Positions 25,919 through 34,820 are shown, counted from the first letter of the stretch. The stretch is DNA of 64,000 nucleotides from Salinibacterium sp. SWN167 (GCF_015864665.1 NZ_JADYWU010000001.1:806001-870000); one strand, 5' to 3'. The notes: generated by a model not told the origin, from the sequence alone. Program-made: numbers and translations.

Positions 25919-27769
25919 ATGTGTGGAATCGTCGGTTACGTTGGTAACGAAAAAAGCCTTGAGGTTCTCCTCGGCGGTCTCAAGCGTCTTGAATACCGGG
26001 GTTACGACTCCGCCGGTGTCGCGATTATCGACGAGGCTGGAGTGCTCGGAACGCGCAAGCGTGCAGGCAAGCTGCAGATGCTCTTGGATGATCTTGAAGC
26101 CGACCCTTTGGGCAATGGCGCCACCGGAATCGGCCACACCCGCTGGGCAACCCACGGTGGCCCCACCGACGTGAATGCTCACCCGCACTTGAGCCGCGAC
26201 TCTAAGCTCGCGCTGATCCACAACGGCATTATCGAGAACTTCTCTGAGTTGAAGAACGAGTTGCTCCTCGAGGGCGAAACGTTCATTAGCGAGACCGACA
26301 CTGAGGTTGCAGCCCTTCTGATCGGGCGCGAGTACGACAAGACGGGTGACCTCACCGCTGCGATGCAGAGCGTCGTTTCGCGTCTTGAGGGCGCTTTTAC
26401 TCTCCTCGCCGTACACCAGGACCAGCCACGTGTTGTTGTCGGCGCTCGCCGCAACTCTCCGCTCGTCATCGGTTTGGGCGACGGCGAGAACTTCTTGGGC
26501 TCTGACGTTGCGGCTTTCGTAGAGTTCACGCGTCGCGCGGTTGCGATTGGCCAAGACCAGATCGTTACGATCCGTCCCGACTCTGTAGATGTCATCGACT
26601 TCGACGGCAACCCGGTTGAGGTCGAGGAATTTGACATCGCGTGGGACGCCTCAGCATCCGAAAAGGGTGGCTGGTCGAGCTTCATGGCGAAGGAAATCAG
26701 CGAAGAGCCGGATGCCGTAGCTAACACCATTCTTGGTCGCGTTCAGGATGGGCTGGTCAAGCTCACTGAATTCGAGCCTCTCGGTGATGACGTGATTGCG
26801 AACATCGACCGCATCGTCATCATTGCGTGTGGAACCGCGGCGTACGCGGGAATGCTCGGCAAGTACGCCATCGAGGCGTGGGCGCGCGTTCCTGTCGATG
26901 TTGAACTCGCTCACGAGTTCCGCTACCGCAACCCAATTTTGACTGACCGCACGCTTGTGATCTCGATCAGCCAGTCCGGCGAAACGATGGACACGCTCAT
27001 GGCGGTCAAGTTCGCGATGGAGTCCGGCGCGAAGGTCGTCTCGGTGTGCAACACGCACGGCGCAACGATTCCGCGTGAATCGCACGCTGTTGTGTACACG
27101 CACGCTGGTCCTGAGGTTGCTGTGGCATCCACGAAGGCTTTCGTCGCGCAGGCCACGGCGCTGTACTTGATTGGTCTGCACATTGCGGGCGTGCGCGGCA
27201 CGCTCAGCGATGAGGAGATTCGCGAGAATGTCGCCGAGTTGCAGGCGATTCCCGACAAGATCTCCGAGGTTTTGGTCACGTCGCAGTCGATCAAGCAGCT
27301 GGCTCACTGGATGACAGACACCCAGTCAGTGCTCTTCCTCGGTCGCCACGTTGGCTACCCGATCGCCCTTGAAGGCGCGCTCAAGCTCAAGGAACTCGCG
27401 TACATTCACGCGGAGGGTTTTGCTGCTGGCGAGTTGAAGCACGGCCCGATCGCGCTCATTGAGCCTGGTCAGGTTGTCTTCGTGATCGTTCCGAGCCCCC
27501 GCGACCCGAACTCTTTGCACAAGAAGGTTGTCTCCAACATTCAGGAGATCCGTGCTCGAGGCGCCCGGGTTATTGCGATCGCCGAGAAGGGCGATGCCGC
27601 AGTGCTGCCGTTCGCCGATGAGGTTATTCCGATTCCGTTGGCTGGCTCGTTCTTTGAGCCGCTGCTTGCTGTCATTCCGTTGCACATCTTCGGCATGGAG
27701 CTTTCTGCTGCGAAGGGACTCGACGTCGATCAGCCTCGCAACCTCGCGAAGTCTGTCACCGTCGAATAG
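25919..27769 (+). CDS. glmS: Glutamine-fructose-6-phosphate aminotransferase
   Basis: Makes glucosamine 6-phosphate from fructose 6-phosphate and glutamine. The 616-residue protein starts MCGIVGYVGN, with Cys2 as N-terminal nucleophile of the glutaminase domain, then two SIS isomerase domains (from about 290; ISQSGETMDTL, GRHVGYPIALEGALKLKE) and the C-terminal DQPRNLAKSVTVE. A TAAACT -10 element (25906-25911) stands 7 bases before the ATG, so the transcript is probably leaderless; no glmS ribozyme or leader could fit there. acpS follows closely. Confidence 0.97.
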   Translation: MCGIVGYVGNEKSLEVLLGGLKRLEYRGYDSAGVAIIDEAGVLGTRKRAGKLQMLLDDLEADPLGNGATGIGHTRWATHGGPTDVNAHPHLSRDSKLALIHNGIIENFSELKNELLLEGETFISETDTEVAALLIGREYDKTGDLTAAMQSVVSRLEGAFTLLAVHQDQPRVVVGARRNSPLVIGLGDGENFLGSDVAAFVEFTRRAVAIGQDQIVTIRPDSVDVIDFDGNPVEVEEFDIAWDASASEKGGWSSFMAKEISEEPDAVANTILGRVQDGLVKLTEFEPLGDDVIANIDRIVIIACGTAAYAGMLGKYAIEAWARVPVDVELAHEFRYRNPILTDRTLVISISQSGETMDTLMAVKFAMESGAKVVSVCNTHGATIPRESHAVVYTHAGPEVAVASTKAFVAQATALYLIGLHIAGVRGTLSDEEIRENVAELQAIPDKISEVLVTSQSIKQLAHWMTDTQSVLFLGRHVGYPIALEGALKLKELAYIHAEGFAAGELKHGPIALIEPGQVVFVIVPSPRDPNSLHKKVVSNIQEIRARGARVIAIAEKGDAAVLPFADEVIPIPLAGSFFEPLLAVIPLHIFGMELSAAKGLDVDQPRNLAKSVTVE

Positions 27770-27777
27770 GTTTCACC

Positions 27778-28152
27778 GTGATTGTGGGGATCGGTGTGGA
27801 TGTCGTTGATGTCGCCCGCTTCGAGCGAGCGTTGCAGCGCACACCGACCCTCACATCGCGTCTGTTCTCTGAGGGCGAACAACTCAAAGACGGTAAACCG
27901 CGACCCCTGCGCTCGCTAGCAGGGCGTTTTGCGGCGAAAGAAGCACTCATCAAAGCCCTCGGCGATTCGGCGGGAGTCACTTGGCACGACATGCGGGTGG
28001 TTTCTGACCAGCTCGGCAATCCTTCGCTCGAGCTCCACAATTCGACCAAAGCCATTGCCGAACGTCGCGGAATCACCTCGGTGCACCTGTCGATGAGTCA
28101 CGACGCCGGAATCGCGATCGCCTATGTCATCGCGGAGGCACACCATGGCTGA
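27778..28152 (+). CDS. acpS: Holo-[acyl-carrier-protein] synthase
   Basis: Transfers 4'-phosphopantetheine from CoA to acyl carrier protein. The 124-residue protein has the family motifs GIGVDVVDVARFE (Mg-binding Asp8) and GRFAAKEALIKAL. The GTG start lies 9 bases after glmS, and the 3' end overlaps the alr ATG by 8 bases, so glmS-acpS-alr-tsaE-tsaB-rimI-tsaD looks like one long transcription unit. Length fits the AcpS family. Confidence 0.94.
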   Translation: MIVGIGVDVVDVARFERALQRTPTLTSRLFSEGEQLKDGKPRPLRSLAGRFAAKEALIKALGDSAGVTWHDMRVVSDQLGNPSLELHNSTKAIAERRGITSVHLSMSHDAGIAIAYVIAEAHHG

Positions 28153-29245
28153 TCTTCGACTCGCCACTATCAACACGGCGGCCATCACCCACAACGTTGC
28201 GACCCTGCGGGCGCTCGTTGCGCCGGTGCAGGTGATGGCTGTCGTCAAAGCCAATGGCTACGGCCACGGTGCTATTGAGAGTGCCCGCGCGGCTCTCGCG
28301 GGAGGCGCCGACTGGCTCGGCGTTGCTGATCTGACCGAGGCCTTTGCCGTGCGCGGCGCCGGAATCGACGCTCCGCTGCTGGCGTGGTTACACCAGCCGG
28401 GGGCAGCGTTTGGCGAAGCGGTTCGCGCGAATATCGACCTCGGCGTGAGCAGCACCGAGCAGCTGCATGAGGTTGCCGCGACATCCGATACTGCGTTCGT
28501 GCATTTGAAAGTCGATACAGGCTTGCATCGCAATGGCGCCTTCCTCGAAGAGTGGCACCAGTTCTTCGAAGCGGCGGTTGTTCACGAGCTCGCGGGTCGC
28601 GTTCGCGTGCGGGGTCTGTGGAGTCACCTCGCCAACGCGGGTGCCGAGCACGACGCTGACCAGATTGAGCAGTTCTCGGCCGCGGTCGCCATGGCCGAGT
28701 CTGTAGGGCTCCGCCCCGAACTGCGCCACCTAGCAGCGTCAGAGGGCGCGATCAAACATCCTTCTGCTCGTTTTGATCTCGTTCGTGTCGGCATCAGCAG
28801 TTATGGGCTGTCACCCGCCGCCGATGTGGATGCTGCGGCACTCGGTCTCGTACCCGCCATGACCCTCAGCGCTCCTGTCGTGTCGGTGAAGCGCGTTACT
28901 GCCGGTTCTGGGGTTTCCTATGGCTACTCCTACCGGTGCGAGCAAGACACCACGCTCGCGCTCGTGCCGCTCGGCTACGGCGATGGGGTTCCCCGTCATG
29001 CCTCCAATCGCGGACCGGTTTCCATCAATGGCGTCGTCGGTCGAGTTGCGGGTCGTGTCGCGATGGATCAAATTGTTGTCGACATGGGCAACGCGAACGT
29101 CGCAGTCGGCGATCGGGCAGTCCTTTTCGGCGACCCAGCACAATCGGTGCCGACGGCGGATGACTGGGCGGCAGCCGCTGACACTATCAACTACGAAATC
29201 GTGACCCGCATCGGTTCCCGTGTAACCCGCAGGTATGAGTCGTGA
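28145..29245 (+). CDS. alr: Alanine racemase
   Basis: PLP enzyme making D-alanine for peptidoglycan. The 366-residue protein carries the PLP lysine Lys35 in VVKANGYGHGA, the HLKVDTGLHRNG segment, and the catalytic tyrosine region SYGYSYRCEQDTTLALVPLGYGDG. The ATG at 28145 gives the canonical N-terminus (ADLRLATINTAAI); a frame from 28124 is less likely. It overlaps acpS at the 5' end and tsaE at the 3' end (GTGA). Confidence 0.96.
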   Translation: MADLRLATINTAAITHNVATLRALVAPVQVMAVVKANGYGHGAIESARAALAGGADWLGVADLTEAFAVRGAGIDAPLLAWLHQPGAAFGEAVRANIDLGVSSTEQLHEVAATSDTAFVHLKVDTGLHRNGAFLEEWHQFFEAAVVHELAGRVRVRGLWSHLANAGAEHDADQIEQFSAAVAMAESVGLRPELRHLAASEGAIKHPSARFDLVRVGISSYGLSPAADVDAAALGLVPAMTLSAPVVSVKRVTAGSGVSYGYSYRCEQDTTLALVPLGYGDGVPRHASNRGPVSINGVVGRVAGRVAMDQIVVDMGNANVAVGDRAVLFGDPAQSVPTADDWAAAADTINYEIVTRIGSRVTRRYES

Positions 29246-29814
29246 CCACACTGACAATCGCTTCTCCCGACCGCATGGCCGAGCTGGGTGCCGTCATCGC
29301 CGCGCAACTTGTGGCGGGCGATCTGGTGATGCTCAATGGCGAGCTCGGTGCCGGAAAGACCACGCTGACGCGCGCGATCGGGGAGACTCTCGGCATCCGC
29401 GGCACGGTCACGAGCCCCACTTTTGTGCTGGCGCGCACGCATCCGAGACTCGACGATTCGGGAGCAGAAGTTTCGCAGGCGGAGGCGCCACCGCTCGTGC
29501 ACGTCGACGCATACCGTCTTGGTAGTGCCGTAGAGCTCGACGACCTCGACATCGACTTTGAGTCATCCATTGTGGTCGTCGAATGGGGCGCTGGCTTGCT
29601 CGATGGCGTGAGCGAAAGCTGGCTCACCGTCGACATCGTGCGCCCGGTGGGCGCCGGGGCGGCAGATGAGGACCCCGATTCAGACGGCGTCGACGCCTCC
29701 AGCGATCACGCCGACGATTTTGCTGACGAGGCGATCGAGCCGCGCACCGTCACCGTCACGGGAAGTGGCCCGAGATGGGCAGACATGGAGTGGCTCAATG
29801 CTGTTAGCGATTGA
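29242..29814 (+). CDS. tsaE: tRNA t6A biosynthesis ATPase TsaE, with an acidic insertion
   Basis: ATPase that works with TsaB and TsaD to make threonylcarbamoyl-adenosine 37 of tRNA. The 190-residue protein has the P-loop GELGAGKTTLTR (about 33-44), TSPTFVLAR and HVDAYRLGS, then the EWG motif (VVEWGAGL). Typical TsaE proteins are 150-160 residues; the excess is an Asp/Ala-rich segment at about 136-166 (ADEDPDSDG...DHADDFADEA) before the final strand. GTG start overlapping the alr stop; tsaB starts 17 bases before its end. Confidence 0.93.
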   Translation: MTTLTIASPDRMAELGAVIAAQLVAGDLVMLNGELGAGKTTLTRAIGETLGIRGTVTSPTFVLARTHPRLDDSGAEVSQAEAPPLVHVDAYRLGSAVELDDLDIDFESSIVVVEWGAGLLDGVSESWLTVDIVRPVGAGAADEDPDSDGVDASSDHADDFADEAIEPRTVTVTGSGPRWADMEWLNAVSD

Positions 29815-30418
29815 TACCTCGGCGGGCACGAGCGTTGCGATCGTCGACGCTCAGGGCGTGGTGAGAGCGGAACACAATTCTTTGGATACTCGCAAGCACG
29901 CCGAAGTCATTGGCGACTTCATCCGCGGCTGCCTGACCGACGCTGAGTGCGCTGTAACCGACCTGACCGGTGTCGTGGCGGGAATGGGCCCCGGGCCCTT
30001 TACGGGCCTGCGCGTTGGTATTGTGGCGGCTCGAGCTTTTGCCTTTGGCGCTGGCCTTCCGTTGCTGCCTGTCGTGACGCATGACGCACTAGCGCTTGGG
30101 GAAACTGAACCGATCGTCGTGGCCACCGATGCCCGTCGCAAGGAACTGTACTGGTCAACGTACGAGGGATCGGATGCCGCGGGGTTGCCCGTGCGCGTTG
30201 CTGGCCCGGCGCTCGCTCCCGCCGCCGAGCTCGCCGCTAGCGTCCCGAGTTTCGAACACTTTCAACTGAGGGATTCGCAACCCGTGCACGCCTCGAACTT
30301 GGCACGGCTCGCATTCCTGCTGCGCGAACACCACCGTCCTTTTGCCGGCGAAGAGGCGCTCTACTTGCGTTCGCCAGACGTCACACTCTCCGCCGGACCG
30401 AAACGAGTAACCGCATGA
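29798..30418 (+). CDS. tsaB: tRNA t6A biosynthesis protein TsaB
   Basis: Scaffold partner of TsaD in t6A synthesis, an inactive ASKHA-fold paralogue. The 206-residue protein starts MLLAIDTSAGTSVAIVD and has GMGPGPFTGLRVGIVAARAFAFG, both diagnostic. The ATG at 29798 gives this N-terminus; the longer frame from 29666 would overlap tsaE widely. It overlaps rimI by four bases. Confidence 0.94.
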   Translation: MLLAIDTSAGTSVAIVDAQGVVRAEHNSLDTRKHAEVIGDFIRGCLTDAECAVTDLTGVVAGMGPGPFTGLRVGIVAARAFAFGAGLPLLPVVTHDALALGETEPIVVATDARRKELYWSTYEGSDAAGLPVRVAGPALAPAAELAASVPSFEHFQLRDSQPVHASNLARLAFLLREHHRPFAGEEALYLRSPDVTLSAGPKRVTA

Positions 30419-30906
30419 GCTGGCAATTGCGCCGCGCGACCGAGAACGACCTCGACGCCATCATGGCGATTGAGACCAGCGAGTTCGCGAACGATGCCTG
30501 GTCGAGTGACATGATGCGTGCGGAGATTCGCGACAACCACGGGTACTACGTGATCGCGCATCCCGTGGGGGAGCCCGCGGTGGTCACGGCCTATGCGGGA
30601 TTGCGTTCGCCGTTCCGGTCGCCACAGGCTGACATTCAGACGATTGCTGTTTCTCCGGATGCGCGGCGTCAGGGAATCGGTCGTGCGCTGATGCACGCGC
30701 TGATGGTGGAAGCGCGCGATCGCGGGGCGAGCGAGCTCTTTCTTGAGGTGCGCGACGATAATCCCTCTGCGCAGCGACTGTATGACTCGCTCGGCTTCGA
30801 GCGCATTGCGGTGCGACCGAACTATTACCAACCGGATGGGGTTGATGCCATCGTGATGCGACTCACTATTCCTGAGCCCAAACTTTCTCCCGCGGTGGGT
30901 GCCTGA
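30415..30906 (+). CDS. rimI: Ribosomal protein S18-alanine N-acetyltransferase RimI
   Basis: GNAT acetyltransferase that N-acetylates S18 and possibly other N-termini. The 163-residue protein has the acetyl-CoA motif [11 protein letters not shown]-type sequence ([20 protein letters not shown], about residues 78-97) and the C-terminal [17 protein letters not shown]. It lies between tsaB and tsaD, the standard actinobacterial arrangement, with ATGA and TGATG junctions on either side indicating tight coupling. Confidence 0.93.
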   Translation: MSWQLRRATENDLDAIMAIETSEFANDAWSSDMMRAEIRDNHGYYVIAHPVGEPAVVTAYAGLRSPFRSPQADIQTIAVSPDARRQGIGRALMHALMVEARDRGASELFLEVRDDNPSAQRLYDSLGFERIAVRPNYYQPDGVDAIVMRLTIPEPKLSPAVGA

Positions 30907-32027
30907 TGTCGAATCCGGCTCCGAATCCAGCTTCAGCGGTAGCAAGCTCTGCTCTCTCGGGTCAGCTTCCCGCCAACACCACAAATCCACTCGTGCTTGG
31001 CATCGAGACGAGCTGTGACGAGACCGGAATCGGTATCGTGCGCGGCAATCAATTGTTGGCCAATGTGATCTCGTCGTCGATGGATGAGCACGCTCGCTAC
31101 GGGGGCGTGGTTCCCGAAGTTGCGGCTCGCGCGCACCTCGAGGCGATGCAACCAGCGCTCGAGCAGGCGCTCGCCGAAGCCGGCGTTGAACTGTCCGAGC
31201 TGGACGCGATCGCGGTCACGAGCGGCCCGGGGCTTGCAGGCGCTCTCATGGTTGGAGTTGCGGCTGCCAAGGCGCTTTCGGTAGCCACGGGCAAGCCCTT
31301 GTATGCGGTGAATCACTTGGTTGGTCACGTCGGCGCCGATGTCTTGCGCGATGATGGAACTGAGATTGAGCTTCCGACGATTGCTCTGCTGGTATCTGGT
31401 GGTCACACCTCTCTGCTGCTGGTGCGGGATCTCGTTTCTGATGTTGAGCTCCTCGGCGAGACGATTGATGACGCTGCGGGCGAGGCATTCGACAAGGTCG
31501 CGCGCTTGCTCGGATTGCCCTATCCCGGTGGACCCCAGATCGATCGAGTTGCTATCGGCGGCAATCCAAAGGCGATCCGTTTTCCGCGCGGACTCACCCA
31601 TACCAAAGATGTTGATCGTCACCGTTACGACTTCTCGTTCTCGGGTCTCAAAACCTCGGTCGCTCGTTGGGTTGAGCGCGAGCAGGACGCAGGCACCGAC
31701 TTTTCGATTGCGGATGTCGCAGCAAGTTTCCGCGAGGCCGTCGTTGATGTACTCCTCACCAAGGCTGTCGCGGCCTGCGTTGATCGCGAGGTGCCGCGCC
31801 TGTTACTCGGGGGTGGTGTCGTGGCGAATTACCGCGTTCGTGAGCTAGCCGCCGCGCGGTGTGCGGAGGCGGGGATCGAGCTGCGGATTCCTCCGTTGTC
31901 GCTGTGTACCGATAATGGGGCGATGATTGCAGCACTGGGCGCCCAATTAATTATGGCAGGCAAAGAGCCCTCAACTTTGGGCTTCAGCGCTGACTCCACG
32001 CTCCCCGTAACGCAGATTCAGGCGTGA
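30906..32027 (+). CDS. tsaD: tRNA N6-adenosine threonylcarbamoyltransferase TsaD
   Basis: Catalytic subunit of t6A37 synthesis, an ASKHA-fold metalloenzyme. The 373-residue protein has [24 protein letters not shown] (metal-ligand region), the NHLVGHV metal motif, [13 protein letters not shown] and PYPGGPQID. An N-terminal Ala/Ser/Pro-rich extension of about 30 residues precedes the catalytic core. Last gene of the coupled operon; a new promoter follows downstream. Confidence 0.96.
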   Translation: MSNPAPNPASAVASSALSGQLPANTTNPLVLGIETSCDETGIGIVRGNQLLANVISSSMDEHARYGGVVPEVAARAHLEAMQPALEQALAEAGVELSELDAIAVTSGPGLAGALMVGVAAAKALSVATGKPLYAVNHLVGHVGADVLRDDGTEIELPTIALLVSGGHTSLLLVRDLVSDVELLGETIDDAAGEAFDKVARLLGLPYPGGPQIDRVAIGGNPKAIRFPRGLTHTKDVDRHRYDFSFSGLKTSVARWVEREQDAGTDFSIADVAASFREAVVDVLLTKAVAACVDREVPRLLLGGGVVANYRVRELAAARCAEAGIELRIPPLSLCTDNGAMIAALGAQLIMAGKEPSTLGFSADSTLPVTQIQA

Positions 32028-32055
32028 TGGCGAAGTAAAATCTGGGTTACTCGCG

Positions 32056-32087
32056 TTGACAGGGTTCTTTCAGGCTGAGAATATAGG
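32056..32087 (+). promoter_or_regulatory. Candidate promoter for the small DUF4190 gene
   Basis: TTGACA (32056-32061) followed by AT-rich sequence with possible -10 elements GAATAT (32079-32084, 17-base spacer) or TATAGG (32082-32087). The gene starts about 40 bases further with an AAGGAG ribosome binding site. Confidence 0.45.
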
Positions 32088-32126
32088 TGCGCCGCAATTG
32101 GCCCATGAACTAAGGAGCATTTCGCC

Positions 32127-32405
32127 ATGTCAGAACCCACCCCCTACGCTGCAGCACCTGCAGGCGCAGCGCCCGCGAAGTGGAATGTTCTCTCGATCAT
32201 CTCCCTCGTGACATCGGTCTTCGGTCTCAGCCTCGTCGGCATCATCCTCGGGCACATTAGCCTGAGCCAGATCAAGAAGACCGGTGAGCAGGGTAACGTT
32301 CTCGCCATCATCGGCCTCATCCTCGGATACCTCGGCTTCGTTGTCTTCCTCTTCCTCGCCATCGGCTTCGTCATCGCCCTCGGCGCCGCAGGAACTTCGT
32401 ACTAA
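32127..32405 (+). CDS. DUF4190-type small membrane protein
   Basis: A 92-residue protein. A short Pro/Ala-rich N-terminus is followed by WNVLSIISLVTSVFGLSLVGIILGHISLSQIKKTGEQG, the DUF4190 hairpin with its basic ILGHxSLxQIKKTGExG loop, and a second helix (NVLAIIGLILGYLGFVVFLFLAI...). Function of the family is unknown. It is monocistronic, with a strong terminator 14 bases downstream. Two further DUF4190 proteins are in the window (32481 and 56366). Confidence 0.85.
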   Translation: MSEPTPYAAAPAGAAPAKWNVLSIISLVTSVFGLSLVGIILGHISLSQIKKTGEQGNVLAIIGLILGYLGFVVFLFLAIGFVIALGAAGTSY

Positions 32406-32418
32406 GCAGCAACGCACG

Positions 32419-32450
32419 AAAAGGGCCCGCACGCGAGTGCGGGCCCTTTT
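32419..32450 (+). terminator. Rho-independent terminator after the small DUF4190 gene
   Basis: AAAAGGGCCCGCAC, loop GCGA, GTGCGGGCCCTTTT: a perfect 14-bp stem ending in T residues. Confidence 0.9.
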
Positions 32451-32480
32451 CTGTGGGGAGAGTCTTGCTAAAGTGTGCCC

Positions 32481-33452
32481 ATGGCTACCAACAACTCAGA
32501 CGACTCAATTCCGTCGATCTCAACGCCCGGCGCGTCCTCAACTTCTGACGAGACCCTGGCGAAAGCCACCCCCTCGGCCAAGAAGCCCGCAGCGAAGAAG
32601 TCGCCTGCCTCTAAGGCGACCGCTGCTAAGTCCACTGCTGCATCCAAATCGACTTCCGCGGCCAAGGTAACCGCCGCGCCTAAGGTCACTGCGGCGCCGA
32701 AGGTCAGCGCTGCTAAGAGCACGACTGCCAAGCCAGCAACGGCGAAAGCAACGGCGACAAAGGCGACCGCAGCAAAGTCGACAACGGCTAAAGCTGCAAC
32801 CACCAAGGCTGCGGCGACCAAGGCTGCCGCTGCTCAGACAGCAGCGGTTAAGGCAGCCAACGCAAATGACTCAGCGACACCAGCCACACCATCTGCTGCA
32901 ACGCCTGCCACCACTACTGCCACATCCGCGGCGGCAGTGACGGCTGGCAGCGCAGCAGCGAGCGTGCCGCCCGTCCCGCCAGCGCCGAAGCCCGCCGGGG
33001 CATCAACGGCTGCATCGAGTGCTCCCGTAGCTCCGGCTGTTCCTCCCGCAGCACCAGCCGCTTCTGCGGCGCCTACGGCTGGTGACCCTTACGCGGCTCC
33101 GAGTGGAACTCCGGTTCCCGGCTATGCAGACACGACTACTCCTGGGCAGGCTTCGTTCACCCCCGTTCCGGCTGGCCCCCCTCAGGGGCTTTCCATCGCC
33201 TCGATGGTCACCGGAATCGCTGGATTGTTGTTTTCCTTCATCTTCATGGGATTCTTGCCTGCGCTGGCCGCGGTTGTTCTCGGCCACCTTGCCCAGAAGA
33301 AGCAGAAGTATGCCCGCCCGTTCTGGCTCACCGGTCTCATCACGGGTTACGTTGGAATCGGCCTCAGCCTGATCGTCGGCATCTTTATTGCGATTGCCTT
33401 CTTGCTGCCGTTCATCTTCGTTGGTGGAAACGGCTATGGCTACGGCTACTAA
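32481..33452 (+). CDS. Membrane protein with histone-like Lys/Ala-rich N-terminus and DUF4190 C-terminus
   Basis: A protein of about 323 residues in three parts. Residues about 25-140 are a low-complexity Ala/Lys/Thr/Ser repeat (units like AAKSTTAK, AAPKVTA, ATKAAA) resembling the basic tails of histone H1-like and HupB proteins. Residues about 140-235 are Pro/Ala-rich. The last 85 residues are a DUF4190-like membrane unit (LSIASMVTGIAGLLFSF..., GHLAQKKQKYARP loop) ending in GGNGYGYGY. The ATG at 32481 is preferred over GTG 32475, because a TAAAGT -10 element (32469-32474) stands 6 bases before it. No function is known for this combination. Confidence 0.8.
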   Translation: MATNNSDDSIPSISTPGASSTSDETLAKATPSAKKPAAKKSPASKATAAKSTAASKSTSAAKVTAAPKVTAAPKVSAAKSTTAKPATAKATATKATAAKSTTAKAATTKAAATKAAAAQTAAVKAANANDSATPATPSAATPATTTATSAAAVTAGSAAASVPPVPPAPKPAGASTAASSAPVAPAVPPAAPAASAAPTAGDPYAAPSGTPVPGYADTTTPGQASFTPVPAGPPQGLSIASMVTGIAGLLFSFIFMGFLPALAAVVLGHLAQKKQKYARPFWLTGLITGYVGIGLSLIVGIFIAIAFLLPFIFVGGNGYGYGY

Positions 33453-33471
33453 GTCTTAACACGTGCCGATT

Positions 33472-33497
33472 TTCCCGCCTCACTAGTGAGGCGGGAA
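33472..33497. terminator. Bidirectional terminator between convergent genes
   Basis: A perfect 26-bp palindrome, TTCCCGCCTCACT and its complement, in the 53-base gap between the DUF4190 gene (+) and the methyltransferase gene (-). Short T/A runs on both sides fit termination in both directions. Confidence 0.75.
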
Positions 33498-33505
33498 TTT
33501 CAGTA

Positions 33506-34696
33506 TTAGGCCGCAGTTGGTGTCACTCGTTGAGCAAGCAGTGCGCGGCGTTTGCCAGCAACGCGCGTCAGAATCAGTGTCGCGCTGTTTTCGCCCTTGA
33601 GCGAGAGTGACGTTCTAAAAGTCGCGGGGTCGATGTCGACCCCGCGCTTTTTGATTTCCAACGTGCCGATCTTTCGCGCCGCCAATTCTTTTTTGAGCGA
33701 ACGCTTGTCGAGAGTGAAGTCCTCGACGATCTCGAAGCAGCTTGCGAACGGGCTCGCGACAGCAGCATCCGCACTGAAGTAAGCGATGGAGGTGTCGAGC
33801 ATTCGCCCGTTCAGTTGTCGTGCAAGATCCCCGATGAGGCGGGCACGGATGACGGCGCCATCGGGTTCGTAGAGAAACTGTCCGAGTTCTCCAGCGGGTT
33901 CGTCTTCGCTGTCGGCGGCTGCCGTGAGTTCAGCAGTGCCATGGTCTCCGATCACGAGGGCTGCGCGCCGAATGCCGGGGCGGGCGACAGCCCCGAACCA
34001 CAGTCCTAGCTCGACAACTTCGCGTCCAACAGAGATCCACTGGGCTTCGGCGGTGTCAGGGATGAGGTCGCGGTCAATTCCGGGGCCGAGTTTGATGCCC
34101 GTTGGATAGCGCTCAGCGAGACCGAACGCAAAGTCGAGGGAGGGCGTCCAGTCGGCGGGGTTAGTGAGACGCACCCGGGCGTCGCGGCGGGCGGGGTCGA
34201 GGTAGATACCGTCAATGCCAGCGAGGTCAGTAGTTTCGGCATCGCCGTGAACGACTTGGGCATTGCTCCACGGCGCGAGGTTGAAGCTGGCAATAGCGGC
34301 GGTGGTTTCGTCACGCTCAACGGCGGTGACGTTGATCTCGAGGGCGGCGATGGCGAGAGCATCCGCTCCAATGCCACAGCCGAGGTCGGCTACCCACTTC
34401 ACTCCGGCCTTCGAGAACCGGCCGGCGTGCTGGGCAGCGACGGAAAGGCGAGTTGCTTGTTCGAGGCCGGCCTCGGTGAAGAGCATCCGGTCGGCAAACG
34501 GGCCAAACTTGCTGGCGGCTTTCGCGCGAAGTTTGGATTGGCTGAGCACGGCAGCAACCAAGCCGGGGGTGTGGCCGGCCTTGCGAAGCTCGGCGACGGT
34601 GCGCACGATTTCGTCACTCGAGTGCCAGGTCGGCAGCGAGTCCAAGAGGCGAAGGCCCTCGGCTGAAAGTAGCTCGCGCAATTCGCTCTGATTCAT
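33506..34696 (-). CDS. Class I SAM-dependent methyltransferase with C-terminal THUMP-like domain
   Basis: A 396-residue protein. The central Rossmann domain has the SAM-binding motif VADLGCGIGADALAIA (about residues 95-110) and a YLDPARRD segment (about 165), which resembles the NPPY/DPP-type catalytic motif of RNA methyltransferases. The C-terminal 75 residues (FTLDKRSLKKELAARKIGTLEIKKRG) look like the THUMP-like domain seen in this actinobacterial family. The target is probably RNA but is not established. The ATG lies 6 bases after a TACGGT -10 (34703-34708, minus strand), so leaderless. Divergent from groES. Confidence 0.85.
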   Translation of the reverse strand: MNQSELRELLSAEGLRLLDSLPTWHSSDEIVRTVAELRKAGHTPGLVAAVLSQSKLRAKAASKFGPFADRMLFTEAGLEQATRLSVAAQHAGRFSKAGVKWVADLGCGIGADALAIAALEINVTAVERDETTAAIASFNLAPWSNAQVVHGDAETTDLAGIDGIYLDPARRDARVRLTNPADWTPSLDFAFGLAERYPTGIKLGPGIDRDLIPDTAEAQWISVGREVVELGLWFGAVARPGIRRAALVIGDHGTAELTAAADSEDEPAGELGQFLYEPDGAVIRARLIGDLARQLNGRMLDTSIAYFSADAAVASPFASCFEIVEDFTLDKRSLKKELAARKIGTLEIKKRGVDIDPATFRTSLSLKGENSATLILTRVAGKRRALLAQRVTPTAA

Positions 34697-34720
34697 TCTC
34701 TAACCGTATCCGCATCCGTA

Positions 34721-34747
34721 TTGGCACTCACGTTGATCGAGTGCCAA
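34721..34747. promoter_or_regulatory. CIRCE element 1 (HrcA operator) upstream of groES
   Basis: TTGGCACTC, 9 bases, GAGTGCCAA: a perfect inverted repeat matching the CIRCE consensus (TTAGCACTC-N9-GAGTGCTAA) with one symmetrical change. The 9-base spacer contains the -35 hexamer of the groES promoter, so HrcA bound here would exclude polymerase. Confidence 0.93.
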
Positions 34748-34761
34748 CCAAGCCGTATAGT
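34733..34761 (+). promoter_or_regulatory. groES promoter
   Basis: TTGATC (34733-34738), exactly 17 bases, TATAGT (34756-34761). The -35 lies inside the first CIRCE and the second CIRCE begins 5 bases after the -10, so the promoter is bracketed by HrcA sites. Confidence 0.8.
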
Positions 34762-34765
34762 TGAT

Positions 34766-34792
34766 CTGGCACTCCTGTACGGAGTGTGCCAG
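34766..34792. promoter_or_regulatory. CIRCE element 2 upstream of groES
   Basis: CTGGCACTC, 9 bases, GTGTGCCAG: an inverted repeat with one mismatch in the arms. It spans the expected transcription start, 28 bases before the groES start codon. Confidence 0.88.
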
Positions 34793-34820
34793 CCCAAGCA
34801 CTTTTAGAAAGAGGTCAAAC

